DNA of 64,000 bases from Bretschneidera sinensis (taxonomy: Eukaryota > Streptophyta > Magnoliopsida > Brassicales > Akaniaceae): NCBI GenBank assembly GCA_023935145.1, contig CM043700.1, positions 40,776,620 to 40,840,619 of the forward strand. The letters are read 5' to 3'. A program made the translations under genes and the position numbers. Each line of letters starts with the position of its first letter. Positions within the stretch are counted from its first letter, which is position 1. Shown here piece after piece: positions 11,199 through 22,899 of the stretch. The notes under the pieces are model-generated. The model ran no database searches, was not told the origin of the DNA, and saw only the letters and a program-made list of their open reading frames with translations.

Positions 11199-12540
11199 AT
11201 GGCAAGATTTCTTAAACCATGTGTGCAAAATGTGTCACAAGCAGTACCAATTCCTAAATCCCCTTTGTTATTTGACTTAATTACCACCTCTGATCATAAA
11301 TCTTCTGTCTTCATAAAAAATGTCCTTCAAAATGTTCACTTCAAAGGATGGAACATCCCCCAGAAGAAATGGGAGGAATTGATGGATCGTTTAGCAGGAA
11401 AACATGGAGCCCTTTGGAATAAAACTTCCATATGTGATGCAATCATTCGCTCTACTTATGAATTTCGATGTAACAAAGATTTAATACTTGGTTTACTAGA
11501 ATTCTGGTGTCCTGATCCTAGCACATTTGTTTTTCCATGGGGAGAAGCAACAATCACCCTTGAAGATGTGTTGATTCTTTGTGGGTTTTCTGTTCTTGGG
11601 GAGCCTGTAATTACAAGTCCTTTTAGTTACGTTAGAGGAAGAGATGAACAAGATCATAATGGAGATTTCAAGGAGCAAATCAAGGAAGGAAAGCTTTGAT
11701 TGTTGGATCAAGCATTTCATAGATCAAATCAAAGAAAGTAGTGAAGTTGAACATGTTTGATTCTTGTCACTCTGGTTATCAAGGTATATCTTCCCTTCTC
11801 TCCCAGAGAAAGTTGTTCATAAACATGCTTTCCCCATCGCGATTCGTTTATCTCAAGGGACAAGAATTGCGTTGGCCCTTGCATTTCTTGCAAGCATTTA
11901 CAAGAACTTGACATTGTTGAAAAAACAAGCAATATTGTCAATTAATTTAAATTGGATGATATAACTGCTTTAGGGCCATTGCAAATTGTGCAATTATGGG
12001 CTTTTGAACATTTCCCTCTTTTACGACCAACTTATCCAAAAGAAATCAAACCTAGAGAGCCTAGAGCTGCTCGGTTTCACAAACTGTATGCGAAAATCAA
12101 TCAGCCACTTGTTAGATCAGTTCTTAGGTTGGTAGATAATTTTACATGGAGGCCTTATGCTGTCGATTTGAAAAATTGGCGCTACTCTGTTGATTGCAAG
12201 AATCCTGTTGAAGGAGAGGATTTGCATTCTTTTGTGCGATGCTTGCGTGCTTGTGATTTGGTTGGAATAAAAGATTGCGAAGAGAAGTATTCGCCACAAA
12301 GGGTGGCGATGCAGTTTGGGTATGATCAAGATCTTCCTAGAAATCACATTTTTAATAATTCGGAGGAAAAGGAAAACAAAAAGGGTATTTTCTTTGTTCC
12401 ACCAAAGTTGTTTGAACCGGGTGTATCAGAAAGGTACTTCAATTAGTGGAACAAATGTAAACTGGCTCGAACAAGGGCAATCAGGGATTTCCTGGTGCTG
12501 AAAGGAAATTGTACAGATTCAGAAACTAAACCCTCTTTTC
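11199..12540 (+). pseudogene. Plant mobile domain (PMD) pseudogene, 5' part
   Basis: The open frame from 11199 (starts MARFLKPCVQNV) encodes FPWGEATITLEDVLILCGFS, a hallmark of the plant mobile domain (aminotransferase-like, PF10536). A frameshift near 11695 and a TGA at 11758-11760 break it. The domain resumes with FLSLWLSRYIFPSLPEK and LSQGTRIALALAFLASIYK (to about 11950), then a frameshift and GPLQIVQLWAFEHFPLLRP (11952-12446). It is cut near 12540 by Tat element B; a probable 3' part lies beyond B. PMD genes include gene-silencing factors and many transposon-captured copies. This one is dead by at least three lesions. Confidence 0.75.
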
Positions 12541-13519
12541 TGGCTGCCTCGGGCTCAGGGGAAAGGAAGAGATCTTGTGCCTCTATCCCTATAGACCTGG
12601 AAAGCCCTCCCCAAGGCCCTCCTCAACCAGAGCCAGTGCCAGTGACCAGCGCCCTTCTTGTGGCCTCGGCTACCTCGGGATCTACAACTGCCTCAAGCCC
12701 CTCAGTTGGTGCCGCTTTGGGGCCGGTGGTATTCAGGCCCAACTGGACCCTGAGGGTCGACGACTCCGTCTTTGCGCACCCACGGGTAGTGCAGGAGCAC
12801 CTGGTCATGGGGATCCCTCCCTGGGATCTCCATGAGTTGTCTTGAAGGCCGACCGAGTCCCTCTGCTCGACAGTGGAGTCTGTTGCCTCCCAGGTATTCT
12901 TCTTTCCTTAAATCTTTACTTTCCCTTGAGTTTTGCTCAGGTTTATTTGCACTAACATTTATCTACCTAGCTACAGATGGGTGTTCTGATCGGCATTACC
13001 TCCCACTGTTGCATGGAGATGACCGAGCTGCTGGGCTGTACCCAGCACCAGTTGGAGGAGCAGACCGAGGCCATTCAGCAGCTATAGGTCTTGGAGGATG
13101 CGACCAACCGAGCTAGGGTTGAAGCGGTCTAGGAGAGGCACGTAGCTCTTTTTGCTCAGGTTAAGACTGAGTGGGCCATACAATGCTTGAGGGACGAGGG
13201 TGAGACTCACACTCGGGCAACCATTAAGGAAGCTCTGGCTGCTTTCTAGGGCTCGGACGCATTCAGGACGGTCGTGGTCCTGGAGGGGGAAAAGTAATTT
13301 CTGGAGGGCTTCCTGGAGGTGAAGATGAAGGTTGAAGCCATGCACCCAAAGATGGATTTTTCGGGGCTCGACCTTCTGGAGCCAGAGGAAGAGGAGTAGC
13401 CCACCACAGAGGAGGAGCAACCCGCCACAGAGGAGGAGGCCGAGGCTCCAGCTGGGGAGGAGGCGGCTGCTGAGCCAAAGGCTAAGGCTGAGGCTGAGGC
13501 AATTTCAGCCCTAGACTAG
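12541..13519 (+). pseudogene. Antisense extra ORF of element B, C-terminal half
   Basis: Exon-like pieces are 12541-12893 and 12977-13519 (TAG), with a GT...AG intron at 12894-12976. The first encodes LRVDDSVFAHPRVVQEHLVMGIP, the second MGVLIG and later FLEGFLEVKMKVEAMHPKMD and an acidic tail. The same blocks and the same intron position occur in the plus-strand ORF of element D (43.3-45.3 kb). It runs tail-to-tail with pol of B. Several stops (for example just after HELS near 12842) show decay. The N-terminal family domain is missing here, so the identity rests on the D copy. Confidence 0.7.
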
Positions 13520-13959
13520 GGGTTTTTCTTTCCTTTTGTATTTTGAGGCTGTTAGTACCTCTTTTGTGACCTTTAAAAAGATAATGAGAACTTCCTTTCT
13601 TCCAACCTTGTTTGTTTTATAACAGTTTTCCATTTACACTTTCTATTCCAATCAAACTTCCTTTCGAAACTCGTGCTTCGGATCCGAGTTCATTGGTAGA
13701 AACGTTGGAGATGTTTGGCGTTCCAAGCTTGTGGAATACGCTTTCCACTTAGCTCCTCTAGCTCGAAGGTACCGGGACAGCATACCTTTTGATACGATAA
13801 GAGCCATCTCAGTTAGGGATCAACTTTCTTGCCTCTTGTTGTTGAGATACTTCGTTCTTTTGTAGAACGAGATCATGATGTCGAAAACACCTTCCTCGTA
13901 CTCGAGAGTTGTAATACCCGGTGGTCCACTGTTGATAGGCCGCCAGTCGGATCTGGGCT

Positions 13960-14760
13960 TTATCTCGTGCTTCGTCGAGAAGATCGGAGTGAAGACACGT
14001 CGATTTCCAAAAGGATGACGGTTTCAGTGCCGTAAGTCATGAAAAAAGGGGTTCCACCAGTGGGTGCTCGAGCTGTAGTCCGATATGCCCAGAGGATATT
14101 CGGTAAGTGGTTCGTCCACTGTCGATTTGCCTCGTCTAATATTCTTTTGATGCCCTGCAAGAGGGTTCTGTTAGTTACTTCGGCCTGCCTATTAGCTTGT
14201 GGGTATCCGACAGATAAGAAACAATTCTCGATATGCAGCTCGTCACAAAATGCCTTGAACCGAGCGCTATCGAATTGTTTGCCATTGTCGGTCACTAACA
14301 CCAAAGGTATACCAAAGCGGCATACTATCGATTTCCAGACGAAACCCCGAGCCTGATGATCGGTGATATTGGCAAGTGGTTCGGCTTCTACCCACTTCGT
14401 GAAATAATCTATTGCCATAATGAGGTATTTTTCGTTGGCTAGGGGCTCCAGTGAAAGGTCCGAGCAGGTCTATCCCCCACATAGCGAAATGAAGCGGACT
14501 AGTGACCAGAATGAGGAGATTCGCCGGTCTGCGAGAGACGGTAGCATACTGCTGGCAACTTTTGCACTTTTTCACTAGCTCCATGGCTTCACCTCGCATC
14601 CCAGGCCAGTAGTAACCTTAGTGAAGGATCTTAAAGGCAAGAGCTCGTCCCTCGAGGTGATTTCCATATATCCCTTCATGAACTTCCTGGAGGGCGTAAT
14701 TGGCCTCAATTGAGTTTAAGCATTTCAAATAAGGAGTCGTATGACCTCTTTTATATAGTT
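13960..14760 (-). pseudogene. Integrase region of element B
   Basis: The zinc-binding end reads ELVKKCKSCQQYATVSRRPA, and the core shows GIDLLGPF, VTDNGKQF and QAEVTNRTLL, the three catalytic acidic positions. A frameshift between 14267 and 14418 separates the two open pieces (14267-14599 and 13960-14418), and a stop interrupts the block before YYWPGMRGEA. It faces the antisense extra ORF. Confidence 0.8.
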
Positions 14761-14896
14761 AATAGTTCAAAATTGCGTACCATGCTGCTCAGGAGAAGAT
14801 TTTTTTGACCTTGCTCTTGTAGCCCGGGAGATGTCCATCCCACAAATACTTGAGGATAAGGTCCATCTAGGTCTCTTCAGCGATCACAGATAACAC

Positions 14897-14901
14897 AGTT
14901 A
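14897..14901. repeat. Target-site duplication of element C, left copy
   Basis: AGTTA directly precedes the 5' LTR of C and is repeated exactly at 20322-20326 after the 3' LTR. This proves the boundaries and shows that C inserted into B after B was already in place. Confidence 0.92.
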
Positions 14902-15067
14902 TGATGAGTCTTAAATATTACATATTTTATACCCTTAACTTATATTTGTTATGCTCTTAGTTAGTAGTATTTCACTTTTTTTTATGTCTTTCTTGTGTTT
15001 TGTGTATTTTTACAGGTTTGTGGAGAAATTGAAGCATTTTAGGAGATGTGAAGCTTCAGGAGACATT

Positions 15068-15256
15068 GCGATCGATCGCACGAGATATGCGATCGAGCGC
15101 ACCTGCCTACAAACGAGCGCATGATCAACATCCCACATTGAAATATTTGAAGTTCAGTGCATCTGTGATCGATCGTAGGAGACATGCGATCGAGTGCACA
15201 TGAGATCGTGCGCACAAGACCTGCGATTGATCGTACCATACTGCGATCGAGCGCAC
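15068..15256. promoter_or_regulatory. Palindrome array in U3 of the 5' LTR of C
   Basis: Seven or eight copies of a motif close to GCGATCGAKCGCAC are spaced by short linkers, just upstream of the LTR TATA box. GCGATCGATCGC is a perfect 12-bp palindrome. Variants such as GTGATCGA and GCGATTGA look like C-to-T decay at CpG. Two motif copies present in the 3' LTR are absent here. Clustering next to a core promoter suggests factor-binding sites, but that is inference. Confidence 0.7.
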
Positions 15257-15309
15257 GCAGGCAGTATCCAACATCGAATCTGCAACCCATATTGCTCCGA
15301 GTCTTCCCC

Positions 15310-15317
15310 TATATAAA
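15310..15317 (+). promoter_or_regulatory. TATA box in 5' LTR of C
   Basis: TATATAAA lies about 55 bp downstream of the palindrome array. The same box is at 19503-19510 in the 3' LTR. Confidence 0.7.
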
Positions 15318-16134
15318 CACCACCTGGCTTCATCATTCAGTGTACAATTCCTGGGCCACTTTGGTGTTTACCGGTGGACGTCCGCTAGCATTCTGGTGGA
15401 TCCCGAAGGCATTGCTACCACGAGGGGAAGCACCACCCGTCAGCGAGTGGAATTTCTCCCATGTAAAGTTGTTTATTTACTTATTTATTTGTTTTAGTTT
15501 AATGTTTAGCACTTTTATTATGAATTGTAGTTTCATAGTTATGAGTGGCTAGACTCTTCAGCTAAGGTTGAAGATGAAGCCCCGCCGTTGTTTGGCGTAG
15601 TAGTTCAGATTTACTTGTACAAATCTGACAATTTTTGGTATAAATGTTCTGTCAATTATTTGAGTTAATCTTATAATTGATTGAGTTTAAATTGTTTGTT
15701 GGATATTCCTTGTGTTTCATCTGATGGATACATTGAATGTTTTTCGATTAAATTGGATTTCCTTTGTGATTTGTTAAAAGCAGATACATTGGACGCTTTT
15801 GGTTTAATTGGGATATTCTTTGTTTTTTGTCTTATAGTTGGATTCATGGAATGTTTTGATAGGCTATATTTTTAGAACATATATGCTTAACTTCGGTGGG
15901 GTGGATTCAGAAACCTTGATGTTTTAATTATTAGTTTTTAAATCAACTTAGTTTAGTTTATATTTCTTTTGCAATATCATTCACAATTCGGAACTAGGTT
16001 AAGATAGAGTTAGTTTAGATTGAAAATATACTTTCACAACGCAATTCCCTATGGATTCGACCTCGCACTTGCACAATGCTATACTGCAAATGACTCGTGC
16101 GCTTGCGAGTAAATTAAAACTCACAACAAATTTT

Positions 16135-16152
16135 TGGCGCCGTTGCCGGCGA
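16135..16152 (+). other. Primer-binding site of element C
   Basis: TGGCGCCGTTGCCGGCGA lies a few bases inside the 5' LTR. It is complementary to the 3' end of plant tRNA-Asp apart from a mismatch near its end, as in Athila elements. Confidence 0.8.
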
Positions 16153-16234
16153 ATTGTTTGGTTTGTGAAAATTTTTTGTTTGAATTGATTTTATTTTTCT
16201 ACTAATTAGTTATCAAATTAAAAAAAAAAATTGG

Positions 16235-16828
16235 ATGAATCCAGCGCCGGTTTCACAGTCTTTAGAGGACGCCCTCAAGGATTTCATTAAAATGACTGGC
16301 CCGTCCCTCAATGCTGCCAACACATTCAATGTTGATAGCTGTTCCATCTGTGCTAGTCCTCTGCATTTAGCACAAAATTGTCCATCAATGCCGGCTTTTG
16401 CCGAGTATCTCATGGAACACATGAATGCTTTCAATGAGTGTTGTTGGCAATCAAATGGATCTTACTTTGAAACATACAATCCAGGGTGGTGGGACCACTT
16501 TAATGTTTCATGGATGCAGAACCAACTGAGGAATCAGGGAGGAGACCCTTATCATGCTCACAATCAATACCCTCCCGAATTTCCTCCACCAATTCCAAGT
16601 TATGGTCACTCAGCTTATCCAGCACCATCACCCGCTTACCAAGCTCCCATTCAAGCGCCAGCATCGGTTTCACAGTCATTGGAGGACGCTCTCAATGATT
16701 TCATGAAAACGACTAGCCAATCTATGAGTGAAGAGATGAGTGCAACAATAGAAAACACCCAAGCGATTGCCACACTAGAGAGTCAAATTGATCAAATCGC
16801 AAGTTACGTGGGTGAAGGAGAGGAATAA
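16235..16828 (+). pseudogene. gag remnant of element C (zinc-knuckle half)
   Basis: The frame starts almost directly after the PBS and holds one zinc knuckle, CSICASPLHLAQNC (C-x2-C-x4-H-x4-C form), then the YNPGWWDHFNVSW block of Athila gag. The N-terminal capsid half is gone. The words VSQSLEDALKDF and VSQSLEDALNDF occur twice, about 430 bp apart, so the deletion may have joined through this repeat. It ends at a TAA (16826) and the same frame runs on into the next entry. Confidence 0.8.
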
Positions 16829-16873
16829 ACGTTCCCCAGTCAAACTGATCCTAACCCAAAGGAACAGTTTGCG

Positions 16874-17809
16874 GTGGGAAATTTATTAACTCCTATGCAT
16901 TGGCAGGAACAAGTGCAATCAATTGTCCTGTTGAGGTCTGGGAGACAAGTGCACAATCAAGTGGAAGAGAACCCTGCTATGCACCAAGGGCAAGAAAGTG
17001 GCAACAATGAGAAGAGAGATGATGAGCCATCTATAGCCACACCTATTATTAATGATCTCTCTAGGTCATTTTTACCTAAAGCGCCTTACCCTGAGAGACT
17101 ACAAGCGCCCGAGAAAGAAGGGAAGTCTGAGGACATTTTGGAGGCATGCTTTGCTCAATTTGAAGATGATTTGGATTTAGATAAGTTGTCTGAGCAAGCA
17201 AATGCTACTTTGGAGTCTGCTCCTCAAAAGATCAGTAAGACGGAGGAAACCACAACACCTGAACCCCCCAAGAAGGAACTTAAGCCTTTATCGGACAATC
17301 TTAAGTATAAGTTCCTAGGTCCAGCAGATTCTTTGCCTATAATGATAGCTTTAGATTTGGGTGATACTCCAGAGGAGAAATTATTGGACATCTTAAGAGA
17401 GTATAAGGAAGCTATAAGCTGGACTATTGAGGATGTCAAGGGAATCAACCCCTCGTTGGTAATACACATGATACAGTTGGAGGAGAATGCCAAGCCATCG
17501 AGGGAGCCACAAAGAAGGCTCAACCCTGTTATGCAAGAGGTTGTGAGGGCAGAAGATATTAAGCTGTTAGAGCCAGGGATCATTTATCCCATCTCTGATC
17601 GCAAGTGGGTGAGCCTGATTCCAGTTGTGCCCAAACGTGCTAAATTGATGGTAGTAAATAAAGACGACGAGTTGGTCCCAACTCGAGTGCAGTCAAGATG
17701 GAGAAAGTGTCTAGACTACCGTAAATTGAATGCTGCCACTAGGCCTGATCATTTTCCATTTCCATTTATTGATCAGATGGTGGAGCACTTAGTTGGGCCT
17801 GTTTACTAA
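16874..17809 (+). pseudogene. gag-pol linker and N-terminal RT of element C
   Basis: An acidic linker leads into the RT start, with blocks REPQRRLNPVMQEVVRAE, IYPISDRKWVS and CLDYRKLNAATRPDHFPFPF. The frame stops at 17807 straight after FIDQMVEHLVG, so the catalytic palm, RNase H and integrase are absent. Protease was also not recognised. This is an internal deletion, not an end truncation, since both LTRs are present. Confidence 0.85.
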
Positions 17810-19062
17810 TGTTGGGTTTGGCTAAAGACGTTAAACTTAGCGCTCATGGGAGGCACCCCACAGCTTATCTTTTTTGTTTATTTATTATTTCACATTTTTA
17901 TTATTAATGTTTGTTTCCAGTGTTTTTTTTTTGTTTTCCAGTTTTTATTTTTCAAGGACAAAGCGTACTTTAGTCCAAGTTTGGGGGTATGTTATGAGCC
18001 ATACCTGTCCAGCTAGTTCTCCATATCTCAGGTCAGCTCTTTTCATATTAGTCACACATTGGGGTCAATGTGTAATTTAAGTTTGGGGGTATGGGAGACA
18101 TATCACACACTTTGTCCTAATTTGTTGTCTTTTCGTCGTAGAGATAAATGCATGCTCATGTTATTGTGAAATTTTGGTTGATCTTAACATTTTCTGTGAT
18201 GTGATGTCATTGGTGAGCTTAACATTTTGAACACATGATCTGGTGATAAATTTTTAAAATTTAGTTACTTACCTTAGGCATTTGAGAATTCACATGTTTG
18301 ACATAATCTAACATGAGTACATTAGCACAAATTATTTGAGGTATGACATGTGATTTTAATGTGTATTTTTCCTTATCTTAATTGAAACTGCATGACTTGT
18401 TGGATGAACACTTGGGCATAAAAAAAAAAAAATTACTACAACTTTCTATTGAGTAACTGGACCTCTTGCCTCAGTAAGCAGTGAGTGTTCACGTCAAAAG
18501 ATAGAATTTTGCTTGGTAGTATTAAGGCCGGTTTATTTTCGTAGCCTTTTTGACTCGAGTTAGTAAGTCCTTAGGGGTGTCCGTACACTTAATGCCCTAA
18601 AACCATCTGGTTTGGGAGTCATTGACTCAACACTCGCTACATGGGTCAATTAGAAAGCTTAAGGGAACTAAACATAGCCGTGCCTTATTATAAAAAAAAA
18701 AAAAAAAACTATTCCTTTTTCGTTCATTTTGATGGGAAATTCGGTGAATCTTGAGACATGGAGACCTTACACATTGGAGTTACTTGGAAGCTTCACTTTT
18801 ATATGCTAATTCACTTTATACAGTGTCAGACTTGTGATGCATTGACCTGCCTTTTGTAAGTAATTAGATTTTAACATTTCTATTTATTGCGAAGATGGGT
18901 TTATCTTTTTAAGCTTGCTCATGAATGAATATCATGGTGATGTGTGCTCCTTAAATTTTTGGATACCATGAGTGATGAACTTATCTTTATGTTCTTTGTT
19001 TTTCATTAAGTCTTTTATTTTGTTTTGCTAAGGGACTAGCAAAATATAAGTTTGGAGGTATT
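17810..19062 (+). other. Athila-type non-coding 3' region of element C
   Basis: T-rich and A-rich DNA with two copies of AAGTTTGGGGGTATG, ending in the block AGGGACTAGCAAAATATAAG and a purine-rich TTTGGAGGTA tract next to the 3' LTR. Element E has a near-identical GGGACTAGCAATAAG block before its 3' LTR. No gene is seen. Confidence 0.65.
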
Positions 19063-20321
19063 TGATGAGTCTTAAATATTACATATTTTAGACCCTTAAC
19101 TTATATTTGTTATGCTCTTAGTTAGTAGTATTTCACTTTATTTTATGTCTTTCTTGTGTTTTGTATATTTTTACAGGTTTGTGGAGAAATTGAAGCATTT
19201 CAGGAGATGTGAAGCTTCAGGAGACATTGCGATCGATCGCACGAGATATGTGATCGATCGCACCTGCGCTCGAGCGCACCTGCCTACGAACGAGCGCATG
19301 GTCAACATCCCACATCGAAATATTTGAAGTTCAGTGCATCTGCGATCGATTGTAGCAGACATGCGATCGAGCGCACATGAGATCGTGCGGACAAGACCTG
19401 CGATCGATCGTACCTGCAATCGATCGCACCACACTGTGATCGAGCGCACACGGGCAGTATCCCACATCGAATCTACAACCCATATTGCTCTGGGTCTTCC
19501 CCTATATAAACACCACCTAGCTTCATCATTCAGTGTACAAATCCTGGGCCACTTTGGTGTTTACCGGTGGACGTCCGCTAGCATTTTGGTGGATCCCGAA
19601 TGCATTGCTACCACGAGGGGAAGCGCTGCCCGTCAGTGAGTGGAATTTCTCCCATGTAAAGTTGTTTATTTACTTATTTAGTTGTTTTAGTTTAATGTTT
19701 AGCACTTTTATTATGAATTGTAGTTTCATAGTTATGAGTGGCTAGACTCTTCAGCTAAGGTTGAAGATGAAGCCCCACCGTTGTTTGGCGTAGTAGTTCA
19801 GATTTGCTTGTACAAATCTGACAATTTTTAGTATAAATGTTCTGTCAATTATTTGAGTTAATCTTATAATTGATTGAGTTTAAATTGTTTGTTGGATATT
19901 CCTTGTGTTTCATCTGATGGATACATTGAATGCTTTTCGATTAAATTGGATTTTCTTTGTGATTTGTTAAAAGCGGATACATTGGACGCTTTTGGTTTAA
20001 TTGGGATATTCTTTGTTTTTTGTCTTATAGTTGGATTCACAGAATGTTTTGATAGGCTATATTTTTAGAACATATATACTTAACTTCGGTGGGGTGGATT
20101 CGGAAACCTTAATGTTTTAATTATTAGTTTTTAAATCAACTTAGTTTAGTTTATATTTCTTTTGCAATATCATTCACAATTCAGAACTAGGTTAAGATAG
20201 AGTTAGTTTAGATTGAAAATATACTTTCACAACGCAATTCCCTGTGGATTCGACCTCGTATTTGCACAACACTATACTGCAAACGACTCGTGCACTTGGG
20301 AGTAAATTAAAACTCACAACA
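19063..20321 (+). repeat. 3' LTR of element C
   Basis: Same termini as the 5' LTR. It is 32 bp longer, and the whole excess is two 16-bp palindrome units in U3 (array 19229-19449). From the TATA box (19503-19510) to the end both LTRs have equal length. It is followed by the AGTTA duplication at 20322-20326. Confidence 0.92.
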
Positions 20322-20326
20322 AGTTA

Positions 20327-21395
20327 TCTCCTCAATGCTGGGTACGACAAGTGTTTCGAGTTTGATTGCTCATGTGGATTCGAGCTGTCGAAAAGAAGCG
20401 AGCCGAGCCAAGGAATTAGCTTTTGAGTTTTCAGCCCGAGGGACCTGGTCGATTTGGAACCTTTTGAATTTGGCAATGTGTTCTTTGACCTTTGCTAAGT
20501 ATCGGACAATCTTCTCTCCTCGGGCCTCAAACTCTCCGTTGACTTAGTTTACCACCAGTTGCGAGTCGTTGTACGTATTGAGGACCTCTACGGATAACAC
20601 CTGTGTTAGCTTCATCCTGGCCAATAAGGCTTCATATTCTACCTTATTGTTTAAGGTTTTAAATCCAAACCTCACAGTGTACTCAATAGTGAAGCCGTCC
20701 GGGCCACCTAGGATGAGTTTGGCACTGCTTCCGGCTTCGCTGGAGGATTCATCGACGTGGAGCGTCCATTGAGGAACTTCTTTGGTCCTATCGAGATCCA
20801 GGGTGGGATCTTCTTGAATCGAGAGTGTGGTTTCCACAATAAAATCAGCTAAGGCCTGGGCTTTGATAGCCGTTCGAGGTTAGTAAAGGATGTCGAACTT
20901 ACCGAGCTCTACCGACCACTTGACCATTCTTCCGGAGACATCTAGTTTGTGGAGTACTTGCTGAAGGGGCTAATCAGTCAGAAGGATGATCGTGTGGGCT
21001 TGAAAGTATGGTCTGAGCTTATGGGCCGTGATCAGAAGTGTGTACGTCATTTTCTCCACAGGAAGATATCTTGTTTTCGCGTCGTAGAGAACGTTGCTCA
21101 CATAGTATACGGGTTTTTGGACACCCACTTCCTCCTGAATTAGGATGGAGGCCACCACCTCATGCCCCGCTGAGAGGTATAGGAAAAAGTATTCACCCAT
21201 GATGGGTTTGGTAAGCAAGGGTGGTGAACTTAAGTATTTATTTAGGTCTCCAAAGGCTTCTTGGCAATCTTCAGACCAGAAGAAGCCTTTCATCTTTCTG
21301 ATGGCTTTAAAGAATGGGAGACATTTTTCTGCGGATTTTGACATGAATCGACTCAAAGCTGCTATTCGCCCATTGAGTCGCTGAACCTCCTGCAC
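20327..21395 (-). pseudogene. Dual RNase H region of element B
   Basis: The first RNase H (20950-21395) has FFLYLSAGHEVVASILIQEE and YYVSNVLYDAKTRYLP. The second (20544-20837) has WTLHVDESSSEAGSSAKLIL, NNKVEYEALLARM and DSQLVVN. The usual HVDGSS reads HVDESS and NNEAEY reads NNKVEY, so the catalytic surroundings are altered. The region then runs to the edge of nested element C, whose insertion separates it from integrase. Confidence 0.78.
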
Positions 21396-21398
21396 GGT

Positions 21399-22100
21399 CT
21401 AGGGTGATTTCATGCTGAGGACAACCTTTATCTTTTCGAGGTTCGCCTCGATGCCCCTTTGTGTTACCATGAAGCCGAGGAACTTTCCTCTGATGACCCC
21501 GAAAGCGCACTTAGATAGATTTAGCTTCATTTGATGGCACCTAAAGGCTTTGAAGGCTTCTTTCAGGTCACTTTTGTGGTCCTTAGCCTCGGTGCTCTTT
21601 ACCAGCATATTGTCTACGTAGGCCTCCATGTTCCAGCCTATCTGTTCTCGAAAAATCTTATTTACCAAACTTTAATAGGTGGCTCCCACGTTCTTCAACC
21701 GGATGGCATAACTTTATAGCAATAGAGCCCTTGTCCCATGATAAAAGCTGTTTTCTCCTAGTCAGGCCTATACATAAGGATCTGGTTATATCCAGAGTAA
21801 GCGTCCATAAATGTTAAGAGCTCGTGCCCTGAGGTCGCATCGACGAGTTGGTCAATCTTGGGCAAAAGGAAGCTATCTTTTGGACAAACTTTATTCAGAT
21901 CCGAGAAGTCGATGCAAATTCGCCATTTGCCACTAGCTTTCTTTACCATTACCACGTTGGATACCCATTAAGGGTAGTCCGCTTCACGAATAAAGTTGGC
22001 CGTGAGTAGCTTATCTACTTCGACCTGGAAGGCAGTTTGTCGTTTGGGTGCGAACAATCTCTTTTTTTGAATGATCGGTTTGTGGTTTGGGTCCACATTT
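21399..22100 (-). pseudogene. Reverse transcriptase region of element B
   Basis: The pieces are VMVKKASGKWRICIDFSDLN and FMDAYSGYNQILMY (21758-21955) and the palm block MEAYVDNMLVKS (21399-21668). The catalytic YVDD has become YVDN, which would abolish polymerase activity even without the frameshift and stop between the two pieces. Confidence 0.8.
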
Positions 22101-22439
22101 AACTTGTGCACGATCACCTCTAGGCTGATCCGGGGCATGTCTGTCGCTAACCAGGCAAAAAGGTCATGGTTCTCTTTGAGGTGGGCGAGCAGGGGCTCTT
22201 TGAGATTTTCAGGGAGATTAAAGCCGATTTGGATGGTTCAGGAGGCAACCTCTCCGAGGGCTATTGCAGTCAATTCTTCCACCGGCTGGCCGCGTGGGCT
22301 CCTCCTTTCGTCCCTAAGGTTGTCCAACTTGAGCGGTAGGGGCCCTTTTGCCTTCTCTTACTACACTGAGATAGCAGGACCTAGAGATCTGCTGGTCTCC
22401 CATAACTTCACCCACTCCACCTTCGGTCGGGAACTTCAC

Positions 22440-22860
22440 TTTTGAGTGATATGTGGAGACAACCGTTCGGAGCCTGTTGAGAGTGGGTCAGTCTAGGATC
22501 ATGTTATAGGACGAGGGCTGTCAGACGATTAGGAAAGTAGTCTGTACGGTGGTTGCCCGTAGGGCTGTTCCTGCGGTCACCGAGAGAACTATGCTACCCT
22601 CCGCAAACACCAGGCCCCTCGAGAAGCCATAGAGCTGGGTGAAGATCGGCTTCAGTCGAGAGTCTCCCAACTACATCTATTGGAAAGCATCATAGAACAG
22701 GATGTCGGCTGAACTCTCGTTGTCAACTAGGACGTGTCTGACCTCGTGGTTGGACACGAGGAGAGATATGACCAAGGCGTCGTCGTGCGGAGTCTGGACT
22801 CCCTCCAGGTCCTCGTTCTAAAAGGTGATGGTTAAATCCTCCTTTCGTCTCTTTTGGGGT
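22440..22860 (-). pseudogene. Protease region of element B
   Basis: The minus strand encodes HVLVDNESSADILFYDAF at about 22686-22740, matching the protease active-site block of element A. As in A, the position of the DSG/DTG glycine is not glycine (Glu here). Flanking blocks around it are broken by stops. Confidence 0.65.
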
Positions 22861-22899
22861 CCGGTAATTGAAGCAGGACCATCCTATTAGATTAGAGGG

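Larger units (their letters stand above)
14902..16128 (+). repeat. 5' LTR of element C
   Basis: Begins TGATGAGTC and ends CTCACAACA. The TATA box TATATAAA is at 15310-15317. U3 carries a cluster of CpG-rich palindromic motifs at 15068-15256. The rest matches the 3' LTR closely, with scattered substitutions. Confidence 0.92.
14902..20321 (+). mobile_element. Element C: internally deleted Athila-type retrotransposon nested in B
   Basis: LTRs of 1227 bp (14902-16128) and 1259 bp (19063-20321) flank a short interior and are bounded by a perfect 5-bp duplication AGTTA. The primer-binding site TGGCGCCGTTGCCGGCGA matches the tRNA-Asp type used by Athila. The interior keeps only the C-terminal part of gag, the start of RT and the long non-coding 3' region typical of Athila. 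It lacks most of pol and needed help to move. The two LTRs are nearly co-linear except for two 16-bp motif differences in U3. Confidence 0.92.

Noticed and set aside
15068..15256. GCGATCGC-like words as a sign of cyanobacterial (HIP1) DNA or contamination
   Set aside because: They lie inside a plant Athila LTR with a matching second copy and a clean target-site duplication.
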